NCBI GenBank assembly: GCA_963770375.1
Contig: CAVYPM010000028.1
Location: 186,001 to 250,000 of the forward strand
Source of the DNA: DASVBE01 sp963770375
GTDB taxonomy: Bacteria > Actinomycetota > Actinomycetes > Streptosporangiales > Streptosporangiaceae
DNA: 64,000 nt
Direction of reading: 5' to 3'
Translations under genes and position numbers: made by a program
Shown: positions 19,161 through 28,700 of the stretch, piece after piece
Position numbering within the stretch: the stretch's first letter is position 1
Layout of the letters: every line of letters starts with the position of its first letter
Notes under the pieces: generated by a model
What the model saw: only the letters and a program-made list of their open reading frames with translations
Database searches by the model: none
Told to the model about the DNA's origin: nothing

Positions 19161-20285
19161 ATGACCGACCAGCAGCCGGCCACCCCGCTGTACCCGCCGG
19201 ACCGGCTGGAGCGCGCCGCGGAGGCGGCCGGCGCCGCCGGGTTCGGCGCCCTGCTGCTCACCCCGGGCCCGGATCTGCGCTACGTGTCCGGTTACGACGC
19301 GCATCAGCTGGAGCGGCTGACCTGCCTGGCGATCCCGGCCGGGCGGCCGCCGTTCCTGGTCGTGCCGCGGCTCGAGCTGCCCGCCGCGCTCGCCTCGCCG
19401 GCTGGCGGGCTGGGCCTGGACATCATCGCCTGGGACGAGACTGACGACCCGTACGCGCTGGTCGCCAGCCGGCTCGGCCCGGTCCGCTCGGTCGGCCTGG
19501 CGGACCGGATGTGGGCGCTGATGACCCTGCGGCTGCGGGCCGCGCTGCCCGGCGCCGAGCAGGGCCTGGCCAGCGCCGCGCTGCGGGACATGCGGATGCG
19601 CAAGACCGCGGCCGAGATCGAGGCGCTGCGCGCGGCCGGCGAGGCGATCGACCGGGTGCACGCGCGGGTGCCGGGCTTCCTGGCCCCCGGCCGGACCGAG
19701 CGGGAGGTGGCCGCCGACATCGCGGACGCGATCGTGGCCGAGGGCCACGCCCGGACCGACTTCACGATCGTGGCCTCCGGGCCGAACGCGGCCAGCCCGC
19801 ACCACAGCGTCTCGGACCGGGTGCTGGCGCCCGGCGACGTGGTCGTGGTGGACATCGGCGGGACCATGCCCAGCGGCTACTGCTCGGACTGCACCCGGAC
19901 CTACGCGATCGGCGAGCCGCCGCCCGGGTTCGCCGAGTACTACCAGGTGCTCAAGGACGCCCAGGAGGCCGCCTGCGCGGTGGTCAAGCCGGGGATCAGC
20001 GCCGAGGCGGTGGACGCCGCGGCCCGGGAGCCGATCACCGCGGCCGGCTACGGCGAGCACTTCATCCACCGCACCGGGCACGGCATCGGCCTGGAGTGCC
20101 ACGAGGACCCCTACATCGTGGCGGGCAACACCGAGCTGCTCGAGCCGGGCATGGCGTTCTCCGTCGAGCCCGGCATCTACCCCGGCGGCCACGGCGCCCG
20201 GATCGAGGACATCGTGGTGTGCGGCGACGAGGGCGCCGACCGGCTGAACAACGCCGACCGCGAGCTCGTGGTGGTGGCGCCCTGA
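19161..20285 (+). CDS. M24 family Xaa-Pro aminopeptidase/dipeptidase
   Basis: The 374-residue enzyme has a creatinase-like N-terminal domain and a C-terminal pita-bread domain. The five metal ligands are visible: Asp in VVVDIGG, Asp in YCSDCTRTY, His in RTGHGIGLECHE, Glu in FSVEPGIY and Glu in ARIEDIVV. It cleaves peptides before proline and acts in the cytoplasm. The stop overlaps the next ATG by one base (TGATG), so it is coupled with the acyl-CoA dehydrogenase, although no shared pathway is obvious. Confidence 0.92.
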   Translation: MTDQQPATPLYPPDRLERAAEAAGAAGFGALLLTPGPDLRYVSGYDAHQLERLTCLAIPAGRPPFLVVPRLELPAALASPAGGLGLDIIAWDETDDPYALVASRLGPVRSVGLADRMWALMTLRLRAALPGAEQGLASAALRDMRMRKTAAEIEALRAAGEAIDRVHARVPGFLAPGRTEREVAADIADAIVAEGHARTDFTIVASGPNAASPHHSVSDRVLAPGDVVVVDIGGTMPSGYCSDCTRTYAIGEPPPGFAEYYQVLKDAQEAACAVVKPGISAEAVDAAAREPITAAGYGEHFIHRTGHGIGLECHEDPYIVAGNTELLEPGMAFSVEPGIYPGGHGARIEDIVVCGDEGADRLNNADRELVVVAP

Positions 20286-21463
20286 TGAGCCTGGCGCACC
20301 GGGAGTACGACAGCGACGAGGCCAGGGCGATCTTCGAGCTGGCCGCCGAGCTGGCCGGGAAGGAGATCAGGCCCGCGGCGGCCGCCGCGGAGCAGGCCGG
20401 CGCGTTCCCTGACCGGCCGTTCGCGCTGCTCGGCGAGGCCGGCCTGATGGGCCTGCCCTACCCCGAGGAGCTCGGCGGTGGCGGCCAGCCGTACACGGTG
20501 TACCTCCAGGTGGTCGAGGAGCTGGCGGGGGCCTGGCTGGCCGTCGGGCTCGGGCTCAGCGTGCACACGCTGTCCTGCTTCCCGCTGGCCACGGCCGGCA
20601 CGAGGGAGCAGCAGGAACGCTGGCTGCCTGCGCTGCTCGGTGGCGGCCAGCTGGGCGCCTACTGCCTGTCCGAGCCGTCCAGCGGCTCGGACGCCGGGGC
20701 GCTGGCCACCCGGGCGGTGCGGGACGGCGGCGAGTACGTGGTGGACGGGGTCAAGGCGTGGATCTCGCACGCCGGCCACGCGGACTTCTACACGCTGTTC
20801 GCCCGCACGTCGGGGAACCCGGAGGGACGTGACCGGGCCCAGGGGATCAGCTGCCTGCACGTTCCGGCCGGCACACCGGGGGTGTCCGCGGCCGAGCCCG
20901 AGCGGAAGATGGGCATGCGGTCCTCGGCGACCGCGCAGATGATCTTCGAGTCGGCCCGGGTGCCGGCCGGCCATCTGGTGGGTGCGGAGGGCGGGGGGTT
21001 CGGCCTGGCCCTGGCCGCGCTGGACGCCGGGCGGCTGGGCATCGCGGCCTGCGCCACCGGGCTGGCCCAGGCCGCGCTGGACCTGGCCGCGGGCTACGCC
21101 AGGGAGCGCCGCCAGTTCGGCCGGGCGATCGCTGACTTCCAGGGCATCTCGTTCAAGCTGGCCGACATGGCCACCGCGGTGGCCGCGTCCCGGGCGCTGT
21201 ACCTGGCCGCGGCCCGGCGGCGGGACGCCGGCGTTTCGTTTGGCCCGCAGGCGGCGATGGCCAAGCTGTTCGCCAGCGACACGGCCATGAAGGTGGCGAT
21301 CGAGGCGGTCCAGGTCCTCGGCGGCTACGGCTACGTGGAGGACTTCCCGGCCGAGCGCTATCTGCGCGAGGCCAAGGTGCTGCAGATCGTCGAGGGAACC
21401 AACCAGATCCAGCGGCTGATCATCGGGCGGGACCTGACCCGGGCCCCGGCGCCGGTACGGTAA
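20285..21463 (+). CDS. Acyl-CoA dehydrogenase
   Basis: This is a FAD-dependent enzyme of 392 residues. The signature blocks are YCLSEPSSGSDAGALAT and WISHAGHADFYTLFAR for flavin and substrate binding, RQFGRAIADFQGISFKLADM, and QVLGGYGYVEDFPAERYLRE. The catalytic Glu is probably that in IVEGTNQIQRLIIGR. Chain-length preference cannot be read. It lies between the M24 peptidase (one-base overlap) and an Lrp-type regulator (4-bp gap). That suggests a small operon, possibly for branched-chain or other amino-acid-derived acyl-CoA breakdown. Confidence 0.93.
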   Translation: MSLAHREYDSDEARAIFELAAELAGKEIRPAAAAAEQAGAFPDRPFALLGEAGLMGLPYPEELGGGGQPYTVYLQVVEELAGAWLAVGLGLSVHTLSCFPLATAGTREQQERWLPALLGGGQLGAYCLSEPSSGSDAGALATRAVRDGGEYVVDGVKAWISHAGHADFYTLFARTSGNPEGRDRAQGISCLHVPAGTPGVSAAEPERKMGMRSSATAQMIFESARVPAGHLVGAEGGGFGLALAALDAGRLGIAACATGLAQAALDLAAGYARERRQFGRAIADFQGISFKLADMATAVAASRALYLAAARRRDAGVSFGPQAAMAKLFASDTAMKVAIEAVQVLGGYGYVEDFPAERYLREAKVLQIVEGTNQIQRLIIGRDLTRAPAPVR

Positions 21464-21467
21464 CGCC

Positions 21468-21989
21468 GTGGAGGAGATAAACCGCAGGATCGTCTCGCTG
21501 CTGTCGCGGGACGGCCGGATGAGCTTCACCGAGCTGGCCCGGCAGACCGGGCTATCCGTGTCCGCGGCCCAGCAGCGGGTCCGCCGCCTGGAGCGGCGCG
21601 GGGTGATCAGGGGCTACGCGGCGCTGGTCAACCCGGACGACGCAGGCCTGCCGCTGACCGCGTTCATCTCCATCAAGCCGTTCGACCCGGCGGCCCCCGA
21701 CGATGCCCCGTCCCGGCTGGCGCATCTGCCGGCCATCGAGGCCTGCCACAGCGTGGCCGGGGAGGAGAACTACATCCTCAAGGTCCGGGTTGCCTCGCCG
21801 GCCGCGCTGGAGGACCTGCTCCAGGAGATCCGCGCCGCGGCCAGCGTGTCCACCAGGACGACCATCGTGCTCAGCACCCCGTACGAGAACCGGCCGCCCG
21901 ACGTGCTGGGCTCCGCCGACGGCTCGCACACCGCCCGCACGCGGGCCGGCCAGCGCAGCTCAGCTGGCGACGGCGAGGACCCGGAGTGA
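21468..21989 (+). CDS. Lrp/AsnC family transcriptional regulator
   Basis: The N-terminal helix-turn-helix (DGRMSFTELARQTGLSVSAA) is followed by the RAM ligand domain with CHSVAGEENYILKVRV. These proteins form octamers and respond to amino acids or their breakdown products. It starts at GTG 21468, 4 bp after the acyl-CoA dehydrogenase gene, so it may regulate that operon. The 3' end overlaps the convergent gene by 30 bp. The last 25 residues are a polar tail beyond the usual family end. Confidence 0.92.
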   Translation: MEEINRRIVSLLSRDGRMSFTELARQTGLSVSAAQQRVRRLERRGVIRGYAALVNPDDAGLPLTAFISIKPFDPAAPDDAPSRLAHLPAIEACHSVAGEENYILKVRVASPAALEDLLQEIRAAASVSTRTTIVLSTPYENRPPDVLGSADGSHTARTRAGQRSSAGDGEDPE

Positions 21990-22784
21990 GGCGTAACCGC
22001 TGACGTCGGCGCACCGCGGCACCACGGCCACCGTGCCCTGCCAGGCGGCGGCGGTCTCAGCCAGCCGGCTGGCCGGGGCCGCGACCACGGTGGCCCCGCT
22101 GAGCAGGGCCCGGTCGAGCAGCGTGGCGTAGGCCCGGCCGTCCCCGGACGGCGGCGCCGCGATCACCACGTCGGTGCCGCAGATCCGGCTGGTCAGCGCG
22201 CACAGGTCGGCGGCCAGCTCGTGCTGGGTCAGGCCGGCCGGGCAGAGCCGCCCGTCGCCCAGCCGGGCGTACGGCAGCAGGGCCAGGTCGGTGCGCCGGC
22301 CAGGGGCCGGGCGCAGCGTGCCGGCCGCCAGGAGGGCGTCGAACGGGATCGTGCCCGGTGCCTCGCCGAAAGAGATGACCTGGCGGACCCAGGACCGGTC
22401 GGCGGCGGCCAGCGCGACCGCGGCCAGCGGCCGGGCGGTGATCAGCATCCGGGCCCCGCAGTCGGCCAGCTGGCCGGCCATGTCGGCCACGGTCAGTCCG
22501 TCGGCCAGCGGGGACGGCACCCCGCCGGCCGCCCGGATGGCGTGCGAGGCCAGCACGGAGCAGACGGCGTCCGGCACCAGTACGCCGACCACGTCGCGCG
22601 GCCTCAGGCCGCGCCAGGCCAGCCCCGCGGCAGCCGCCTGGATGGTGCTGGCCAGGCCCCCGTAGGTGCGGTCACCTACCTCCTCGCTACCGGCCAGCGC
22701 CGGGCGGCTGCCGCGCCCGGCGGCCGTGCCCAGCAGCCGCTGGGTCACCGACACGTCGGGTACGAGCTGTTCGCCTGTGGTCAT
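21960..22784 (-). CDS. Truncated adenylate-forming (acyl-CoA synthetase-like) protein
   Basis: The 274 residues resemble only the N-terminal part of the AMP-binding superfamily: TYGGLASTIQAAAAGLAWRG, LRPRDVVGVLVPDAV and HAIRAAGGVPSPL. Where the ATP-binding P-loop (TSGTTGxPKG) is expected, the sequence reads LPYARLGDGRLCPAGL, with no Ser/Thr-Gly run. The C-terminal catalytic lid is missing. It is therefore unlikely to activate acids. It may be a decayed gene or a repurposed CoA- or acyl-binding protein; codon use is normal for the region. The end overlaps the Lrp gene by 30 bp. Confidence 0.65.
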   Translation of the reverse strand: MTTGEQLVPDVSVTQRLLGTAAGRGSRPALAGSEEVGDRTYGGLASTIQAAAAGLAWRGLRPRDVVGVLVPDAVCSVLASHAIRAAGGVPSPLADGLTVADMAGQLADCGARMLITARPLAAVALAAADRSWVRQVISFGEAPGTIPFDALLAAGTLRPAPGRRTDLALLPYARLGDGRLCPAGLTQHELAADLCALTSRICGTDVVIAAPPSGDGRAYATLLDRALLSGATVVAAPASRLAETAAAWQGTVAVVPRCADVSGYASLRVLAVAS

Positions 22785-23087
22785 GCAGGGGCTCCTTCAG
22801 GGGCGGGGGACCGTCAGAGCGGGCCCGCGCCGGGCGGGGACGGCACGGATGACGGCTCAGCGGGCCCGGGGGCTCACGAAACCCGGGCCCGCCGATCCTG
22901 GTGCCTGCGAATCCCGGCCATCCCCCTCCAGAAGCCCGGGAGCCGCAGGTGAAGTTCTCCCCCCACCAGGCAGCCGACCGTGCACCGAAGTGCACACCAC
23001 GAAACTAGGGCCGCGGCCGTTGCTGCACATGCGCACAATTAACCATTGCGGTATGCATTCCGCCGCAGGGCCGTATGTAGAAGGGCA
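22785..23087. other. Intergenic region with small hairpin
   Basis: About 300 bp separate the adenylate-like gene from repeat copy B. The right part is less GC-rich. A short hairpin occurs at 22980-22995, with GTGCAC arms and a CGAA loop. I see no open frame with a good start and no clear promoter hexamers for either neighbour. Confidence 0.4.
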
Positions 23088-23226
23088 GTGCTTGCTGGCT
23101 CGCGGGAGGCCGCTATGCGCGCTGCCTTCCCGGCGAGCGCCGCTCGCCGAACGAGGGGAGCGCCGATCGCTCGCCGGGAAAACAGCGCCGCGGCCGCCCG
23201 CGAGCTGGCCGGCGCTCCGCCGGCGG
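23088..23226 (+). repeat. Palindromic intergenic repeat, copy B
   Basis: This is a full copy of the family seen at 4561. The head GTGCTTGCTGGCTCGCGGGA is identical to copy A, and the TTCCCGGCGAGCG / CGCTCGCCGGGAA arms are perfect. The loop differs. After the right outer arm CCCGCGAGC comes a short GCCGGC-based hairpin. The right end touches the TAG stop of the minus-strand LuxR gene, so it lies immediately 3' of that gene. Confidence 0.85.
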
Positions 23227-25728
23227 CTAGCTGAGGGTGCGGCCGGCGACCCAGGCGGCGAGCTGGGCCCGGGAGGTGAAGCCGAGCTTGGTGAAGATGT
23301 TGGCCACGTGCCGGGCCGCGGTGGCCGGGCTGATCACCAGTTCCTCGGCGATGGCCTTGTTGGACAGGCCGCGCGCGACGAGCATCGCGGTCTGCAGCTC
23401 GCGGGGGGTGAGCACGGATGGCTCGGTCACCGCGCCCTCACCGCCGTTAGCCGCTCCTTCTGGCGGCACGGGCCCGTCGGCGCCGGGCGGACCTGTGCCG
23501 GGGGGATCTGCGCCCGGCTCGCTGATGCCGTACCTGACCGCGGCGGTGGCGCCCAGCGCCCGGCCTTCGGCGAGCAGCCGGTCCGCGGCCTGGTCGCCGA
23601 GCCGCTGCCGGGCGTCGGCGAAGAACCCGTCCAGGCGCTGGCTGGCCGGGCCGGCCGGGGCCTTGCCGAGTTCCGCGCGCAGCGCGCCGGCCGCGCCCTC
23701 CAGCCGGATGGCCCGCTCGGGGTCGCGCTCGGCCAGGGCCAGCACGCCCAGGGCGGTCAGCCCGCGGGCGACCGGCAGCCGCTGCCCGGTGGCCAGGCTC
23801 AGCTGGGCGCTTTCGGTCAGGCTGGCCCGGGCCAGGGCCAGGTCGCCGGTGGTCATCGCGGCCCAGCCGATGCCCGCCAGGCACTTGGCCATCTCCGGCC
23901 GGGCGTCGATCTCCCGGTACAGGCCCAGCGCGGTGCGGAACGAGCGCATCGCCGCGGCCCTGTCTTGCCGGGACATGGCCAGCCAGCCCAGGCCGTAGTG
24001 GGCCAGCGCGATGCCCCAGCCGTTGTTGTCGCGCAGGACCTCCAGCGCGGCCTCGTAGGCCGCCTGGGCGCCGGACAGGTCGGCCTCCCGGCTGAGCGCC
24101 GCGGCCACCGCTATGTGGGCCAGCCCCTCCTCCCACGGGTCGTCCTCGGCCCGGGCCGCGGCCAGCGCCGCACGGGCCGAGGCGGCAGCGTCGTCCAGGC
24201 GGCGCTGCTGCAGGGCCAGCACGGCCAGCAGGCGGAGTGCGGCGGCCCGCGGGCCGCCGCACTCGCTGGCCAGGTCCAGCCCGTCGCGGGCGGCGGAGGC
24301 GGCCACGGCGTAGTCCTGCTGCTCGAAGGCCAGCTCGGCGCGGGCGACCAGGGCCCGGGCCCGCAGGCTGTCGGGCACCGCCGCGTCCAGCGCGAAGAAC
24401 TTGTCCAGCCAGCCCGCGCCCTCGGACACGTCGCCGTAGGTGATCCACGGGCTGCGCAGCGCGCAGCACAGCCGCAGCCCGGCCTCGGCGTGGCCGAGGT
24501 CCAGGGACACCTGCAGGGCGGCCAGCAGGTTGGCCCGCTCGGCGACGATCCGCTGGTACAGCGCGACCCGCACCGGCCACGGCGGATCGCCGCGGACGAA
24601 CGCCCGGGCCGTGGTGGCGTCGGCCAGGTCCAGCAGGTAGTCGCGGTGCCGCAGCCGGACGTCGGTGTCCTCGCCGGAGGCGGCCAGCCGCGACGCAGCG
24701 TACTCCCGGATCGTGTCCAGCAGCCGGTACCGGGCCGCCGCGTTCACCTCGGCGTCCAGTGTGACCAGCGACTTGTCGATGAGCGCGGCGAGCAGCGTGA
24801 GCACGGTTTCTGGGAGCACGCCGTGCCCGGCGCAGACCCGCTCGGCCATCTCCAGGTTCCAGTCGGAGAACACCGACAGCCGCCGCAGCAGAACCTGCTC
24901 CTGGCCGGTCAGCAGCTCGTAGCTCCAGTCCACCGCGGCGCGCAGCGTCTGCTGCCGCGGCGGCGCGGTCCGGTCGCCCGACGCCAGCAGCGCAAACCGG
25001 TCACCGAGCCGGTCCGCGATCTGCTCCACCGACAGCGCCCGCACGCGCGCTGCGGCCAGCTCGATGGCCAGCGGGATCCCGTCCAGGGTGCGGCACAGCC
25101 GGACCACCGCGCCGATGTTGCCGCTGGTCAGCCGGAAGCCGGGGCGGACCGCGGCGGCCCGCTCGGCGAACAGCCGCACCGCCTCGTGCTCGGCCAGGTC
25201 CGCGTCCGACAGCTCGCCGAACTGGGCCGGCACGGCCAGCGGCGGCACCCGCCAGGCGGTCTCGCCGGCCACCCGCAGCGGCTCCCGGCTGGTGGCGATC
25301 AGCCGCAGCGACGGGCACGCGGCCAGCAGCTGGTGCGCCAGCGCGGCGCAGGCGCCGACCACGTGCTCGCAGGTGTCCAGGATCAGGATCAGCGCCCGCG
25401 GCCGCAGCGCGTCGACCAGGGTGTCGGCCAGCGGCCGCCCCGGTTCCTCCCGGATCCCCAGCGTGGCGGCCACCCGCTGCGGAACCAGCGCCGGGTCATC
25501 GGTGTCGCCCAGCTCCACCAGCCACGCCCCGCCGGGAAACTCCGGCACCAGGTCACAGGCAAGCCGCAGGGCCAGCCGGGTCTTGCCGATGCCGCCCGGG
25601 CCGCACAGGGTCAGCGCCCGGACCTCGCCCAGCAGCAGGGCCAGCTCCGCCAGGTCGCGCTCCCGGCCGACGAAGCTGTTCGGCTCCGCCGGCAGGTTGC
25701 CCGTGCCGATGCCAAGGTCGGTGGTCAT
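23227..25728 (-). CDS. LuxR-type regulator with STAND ATPase and TPR-like repeats
   Basis: This is an 833-residue signal-transducing ATPase. GPGGIGKTRLALRLA is Walker A (about residues 43-57). LILILDTCEHV is the Walker B-like segment and IATSREPLRVAGE the following sensor block. The middle is helical repeats of TPR type, and the C-terminus is a LuxR helix-turn-helix (LTPRELQTAMLVARGLSNKA, then FTKLGFTSRAQLAAW). Such proteins oligomerise on ligand and ATP binding and activate transcription. Its ATG overlaps the stop of the alpha-mannosidase gene by four bases, an uncommon pairing that suggests a shared carbohydrate signal. Confidence 0.92.
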   Translation of the reverse strand: MTTDLGIGTGNLPAEPNSFVGRERDLAELALLLGEVRALTLCGPGGIGKTRLALRLACDLVPEFPGGAWLVELGDTDDPALVPQRVAATLGIREEPGRPLADTLVDALRPRALILILDTCEHVVGACAALAHQLLAACPSLRLIATSREPLRVAGETAWRVPPLAVPAQFGELSDADLAEHEAVRLFAERAAAVRPGFRLTSGNIGAVVRLCRTLDGIPLAIELAAARVRALSVEQIADRLGDRFALLASGDRTAPPRQQTLRAAVDWSYELLTGQEQVLLRRLSVFSDWNLEMAERVCAGHGVLPETVLTLLAALIDKSLVTLDAEVNAAARYRLLDTIREYAASRLAASGEDTDVRLRHRDYLLDLADATTARAFVRGDPPWPVRVALYQRIVAERANLLAALQVSLDLGHAEAGLRLCCALRSPWITYGDVSEGAGWLDKFFALDAAVPDSLRARALVARAELAFEQQDYAVAASAARDGLDLASECGGPRAAALRLLAVLALQQRRLDDAAASARAALAAARAEDDPWEEGLAHIAVAAALSREADLSGAQAAYEAALEVLRDNNGWGIALAHYGLGWLAMSRQDRAAAMRSFRTALGLYREIDARPEMAKCLAGIGWAAMTTGDLALARASLTESAQLSLATGQRLPVARGLTALGVLALAERDPERAIRLEGAAGALRAELGKAPAGPASQRLDGFFADARQRLGDQAADRLLAEGRALGATAAVRYGISEPGADPPGTGPPGADGPVPPEGAANGGEGAVTEPSVLTPRELQTAMLVARGLSNKAIAEELVISPATAARHVANIFTKLGFTSRAQLAAWVAGRTLS

Positions 25729-28700
25729 GGTCTTTCTGAAGTCGGGGCCAGCGCCTCAATTGTCTCACCGTGAACGTGATCCGCAATGCGGCAGGAGATC
25801 ACCGGGCTGTACCGGATCCGGCCGAAATACATCACCTTCACTACAGCCCAGGTTTCCTCCCCGGGGCGGGCCCCGGCCGGCACCCGCAGCCGGTACCGCA
25901 GCACCTGCTCGCCGCCGGGCGGCAGCGCGAACCCCTGGGTCCACGGCTCGGCCCGGGCCCAGCTGCCGAACGGGCTGACCAGCTGGGCCTCGCCGCGCAG
26001 CTCGGAGGCGGCCCCGCTGGCCAGCCGGACCACGATCTCGCCCGCGCCGCCGGGGGCCAGCGCCAGGCTCGCCGCGTCTGCGGTGACGTCGAGCTCGGCG
26101 GTGGCGGCCTGCTGGTCGGCCAGGAACAGCGGCACGTACTCCTCGGCGGGCAGGCTGGTCCGCGGCGCGGCGGGCTCGCCCACCGTGACCAGCGCGGCGT
26201 CCTCCACCCGCAGGCCGTCCGGGCCGGTCAGGCCGGCCGCCAGGAAGTACCGGCCGGCGGCCCCGGGCCGGGCGCCGACCCGCAGCTCCCAGCGGGCGTG
26301 GCCGAGCGCGGGCAGGTCGTAGCGCAGCGGCCCGGCCGGCTCGGCGGTCAGCCCGGCGGGCACGTCCAGGTCGATCTGCCCGGCCGCGGGCTCGGTCCCG
26401 CAGGCCACGGTCAGCACGATCGTGCCGGCGGCGCTGGTGCTGGCGCCATCGCCGTCCTGTCCCGGTGCGGCCAGCGCCAGCCGGGCCGCGCCGCCGGGGG
26501 CCGCCCCGCCGTCCGTCCCGCCGGACAGGTGCACCGCGACCGGCAGGCCGCCGGCCGGGGCCGGGCCCTTGCCGTGCAGCCAGTACCGGGTGAACACCGG
26601 CTGGGCGGGCTCGGCCGGGCAGGCCGTGGCGCGCGTGACGTCCCGGCCGCCGGGCGGGCCGTTCCCGGCCGGCCAGGGCTGCGGCTGCACGGTGAACGTG
26701 ACCGTGCCCGCCGCGGGCAGGCTGGCCTGCACGGCGCCGTCGCGGACCGGCAGGGCCGGCCCGCCGGGTTCCTCGGCAGGCCCGCAGGCCGCCGCGGCGG
26801 TCAGGCCGGGATGCAGGCGGAACCGGGCGGTGCCGGGCCCGCCCGCGCCGGAGACGTCGCGCAGCCGGACGGTGACGCCGGCGGCCCGGTCCGGGGTGCC
26901 GTCCCGGCCGGCCGCCAGCGGGTGGCCGTGCGGCTTGAGCGCGGTCAGCACCGCGGTGGCCGGCTCGGCCGAGGCCAGGCTGGCCCGCGGCGGCAGCGGC
27001 CCGCCGTGCCGCCCGGTGGCGACCGCGTGCAGGTCGCGCTGGTACTCCTGGCCGGCCAGGGCGAACCCGGCCTCCCGCCAGTCGCCGGGGCCGGCCGCCA
27101 GCGCGTACTCGAACGTGTGGCTCCAGTGCTGCCAGGCGAAGCTGGTCCCGTCCGGCGCGGTGCGCTTGTCGCCGTCGATCCACACCCCGCACGGCCAGGC
27201 GCTGCACGAGCGCATCAGCGCGATCTGCAGGGTGCCATCCGGGCTGGCCAGGCTGCTGGGGGTGCCCCGGTTGAGCAGCGCGGCGGAGTACCCGGCCAGG
27301 CTGGGCAGCCCCGGCCAGCCGGCCGCCTCGGGGCCCGCCGCCTCGATCTCCGCGGCCGCGGCCAGGCCGTCCGCGGCGGCCCGCAGCGCGGCGCCGAGGT
27401 GCGATCCGGCCAGGATCAGCACCGGCAGGTCGCGCTCGCCGCGCAGGTCCGCGCCGGGCGCGAAGGCGTCCTGGCGGGCCTGGCCCGCGGGCAGCCACAG
27501 CCAGCGGGCCTGGCCCGCGCGCCGCCATAGCCAGTCCGGCCCCTCGCCGGCCAGCCGGGCGGCGACGTCCGGCCCGGCTCCGGCCAGCCCGGCGCTGGCC
27601 ATTACCCGGGCGGCGAACGCGTTCTGCCCGGGGCCGCCCACCACGATCCGCACGTCGGGCAGGTTCGAGTCCAGGTCGATCGCGCCGTACCGGGGCCCGC
27701 TGGCCTGCGAGGTGGTCGCGGTCACGCCGCGGGCGGCCAGCGCGGCCACGAACTCACGCAGCGGGCCGGCCACCGCACCCGGGTCGTCCGGGGCAACCAC
27801 CTCGGCCACCCCGATGGCGGTGGTGTGCCGGCCCCCGCCGGGGCCGGTCACCGTGACCCGGGCCGCGGACGACAGGCCGAACCATTCGTGCGCCGGGTTG
27901 TCCAGCGTGTACCAGTGCTCGGCCACGTCGGCATCGGCCGCGCCGAACGGCCGGCCGACCGCGGTCAGCGCGCTCTGGTAGACCGGCAGCGCGCCGGGCA
28001 CCCGGACCGGGAACCTGACCCGCAGCAGCCGGTCCTGGCCGATGCTGCCGTCCACGTGGGTGCGGAAGCAGAGCTGGGCCGATCCGTCCCACAGGATTGT
28101 TTCTTTAGTAATACGGAGATCTGCCAGGCTGGTCCCGGTGACCAGGCGGCTGCCGATCGGGCAGCGCTCCGCGCGGACGCCAGCCGGCTGGGCCGCGGTC
28201 CCGGTGCCGGGACCCTTGGGGGACAGCAGCCACGGGCCCTCGCCCCATTGCGGGTGGTAGTCGTATTCCTCCTGGAGCACAAGCTCGTTGCCCGGGCCGG
28301 CCAGCACCTCGGTGCCGGTCCGGCGGTCGGTGACCCGGCGCAGCGTGCCGCCCGCCGCCGGGTCGGCCTCGGCCTCGAGCACCTCGTTGGCGATCACGGT
28401 GCCGGGGACCGGCACCCAGCCGGCCGGGTTGCCGCCGCCCGGCGGCAGCGGGGCCGCGGCGGCCCAGTAGGTGCGGTAGCCCAGTGCGGGCACGTCCCGG
28501 GCCGGGAACGTCAGCGTCAGCGAGGCCAGCGTGCCGTCCGGGTGCCGCTGCGGCTCCTCGGCCAGGAACGGCACCGCCGCGCCGTCGTCGCCGGACAGGG
28601 TGATCCACGGCGGGCCCGGGGCGGCGAAGTCCAGGGTGACCGTGGCCAGCCCGGCGGCCCGGTCCGCGGACAGCGTGCTGAACACCACGACCGCCTGGCC

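Noticed and set aside
22980..22995. Hairpin GTGCAC-CGAA-GTGCAC as a terminator or riboswitch
   Set aside because: It is short, has no U tract and no wider conserved structure, and GTGCAC is itself palindromic; kept only as part of the intergenic note.
23046..23234. Repeated small frames in the repeat copies with the shared translation GAPxARRENSAAAARELAG
   Set aside because: The peptide similarity follows from conserved DNA arms. Frames differ outside the arms, starts and ends vary, and no ribosome site is conserved, so a DNA or RNA element explains it better than a protein family.
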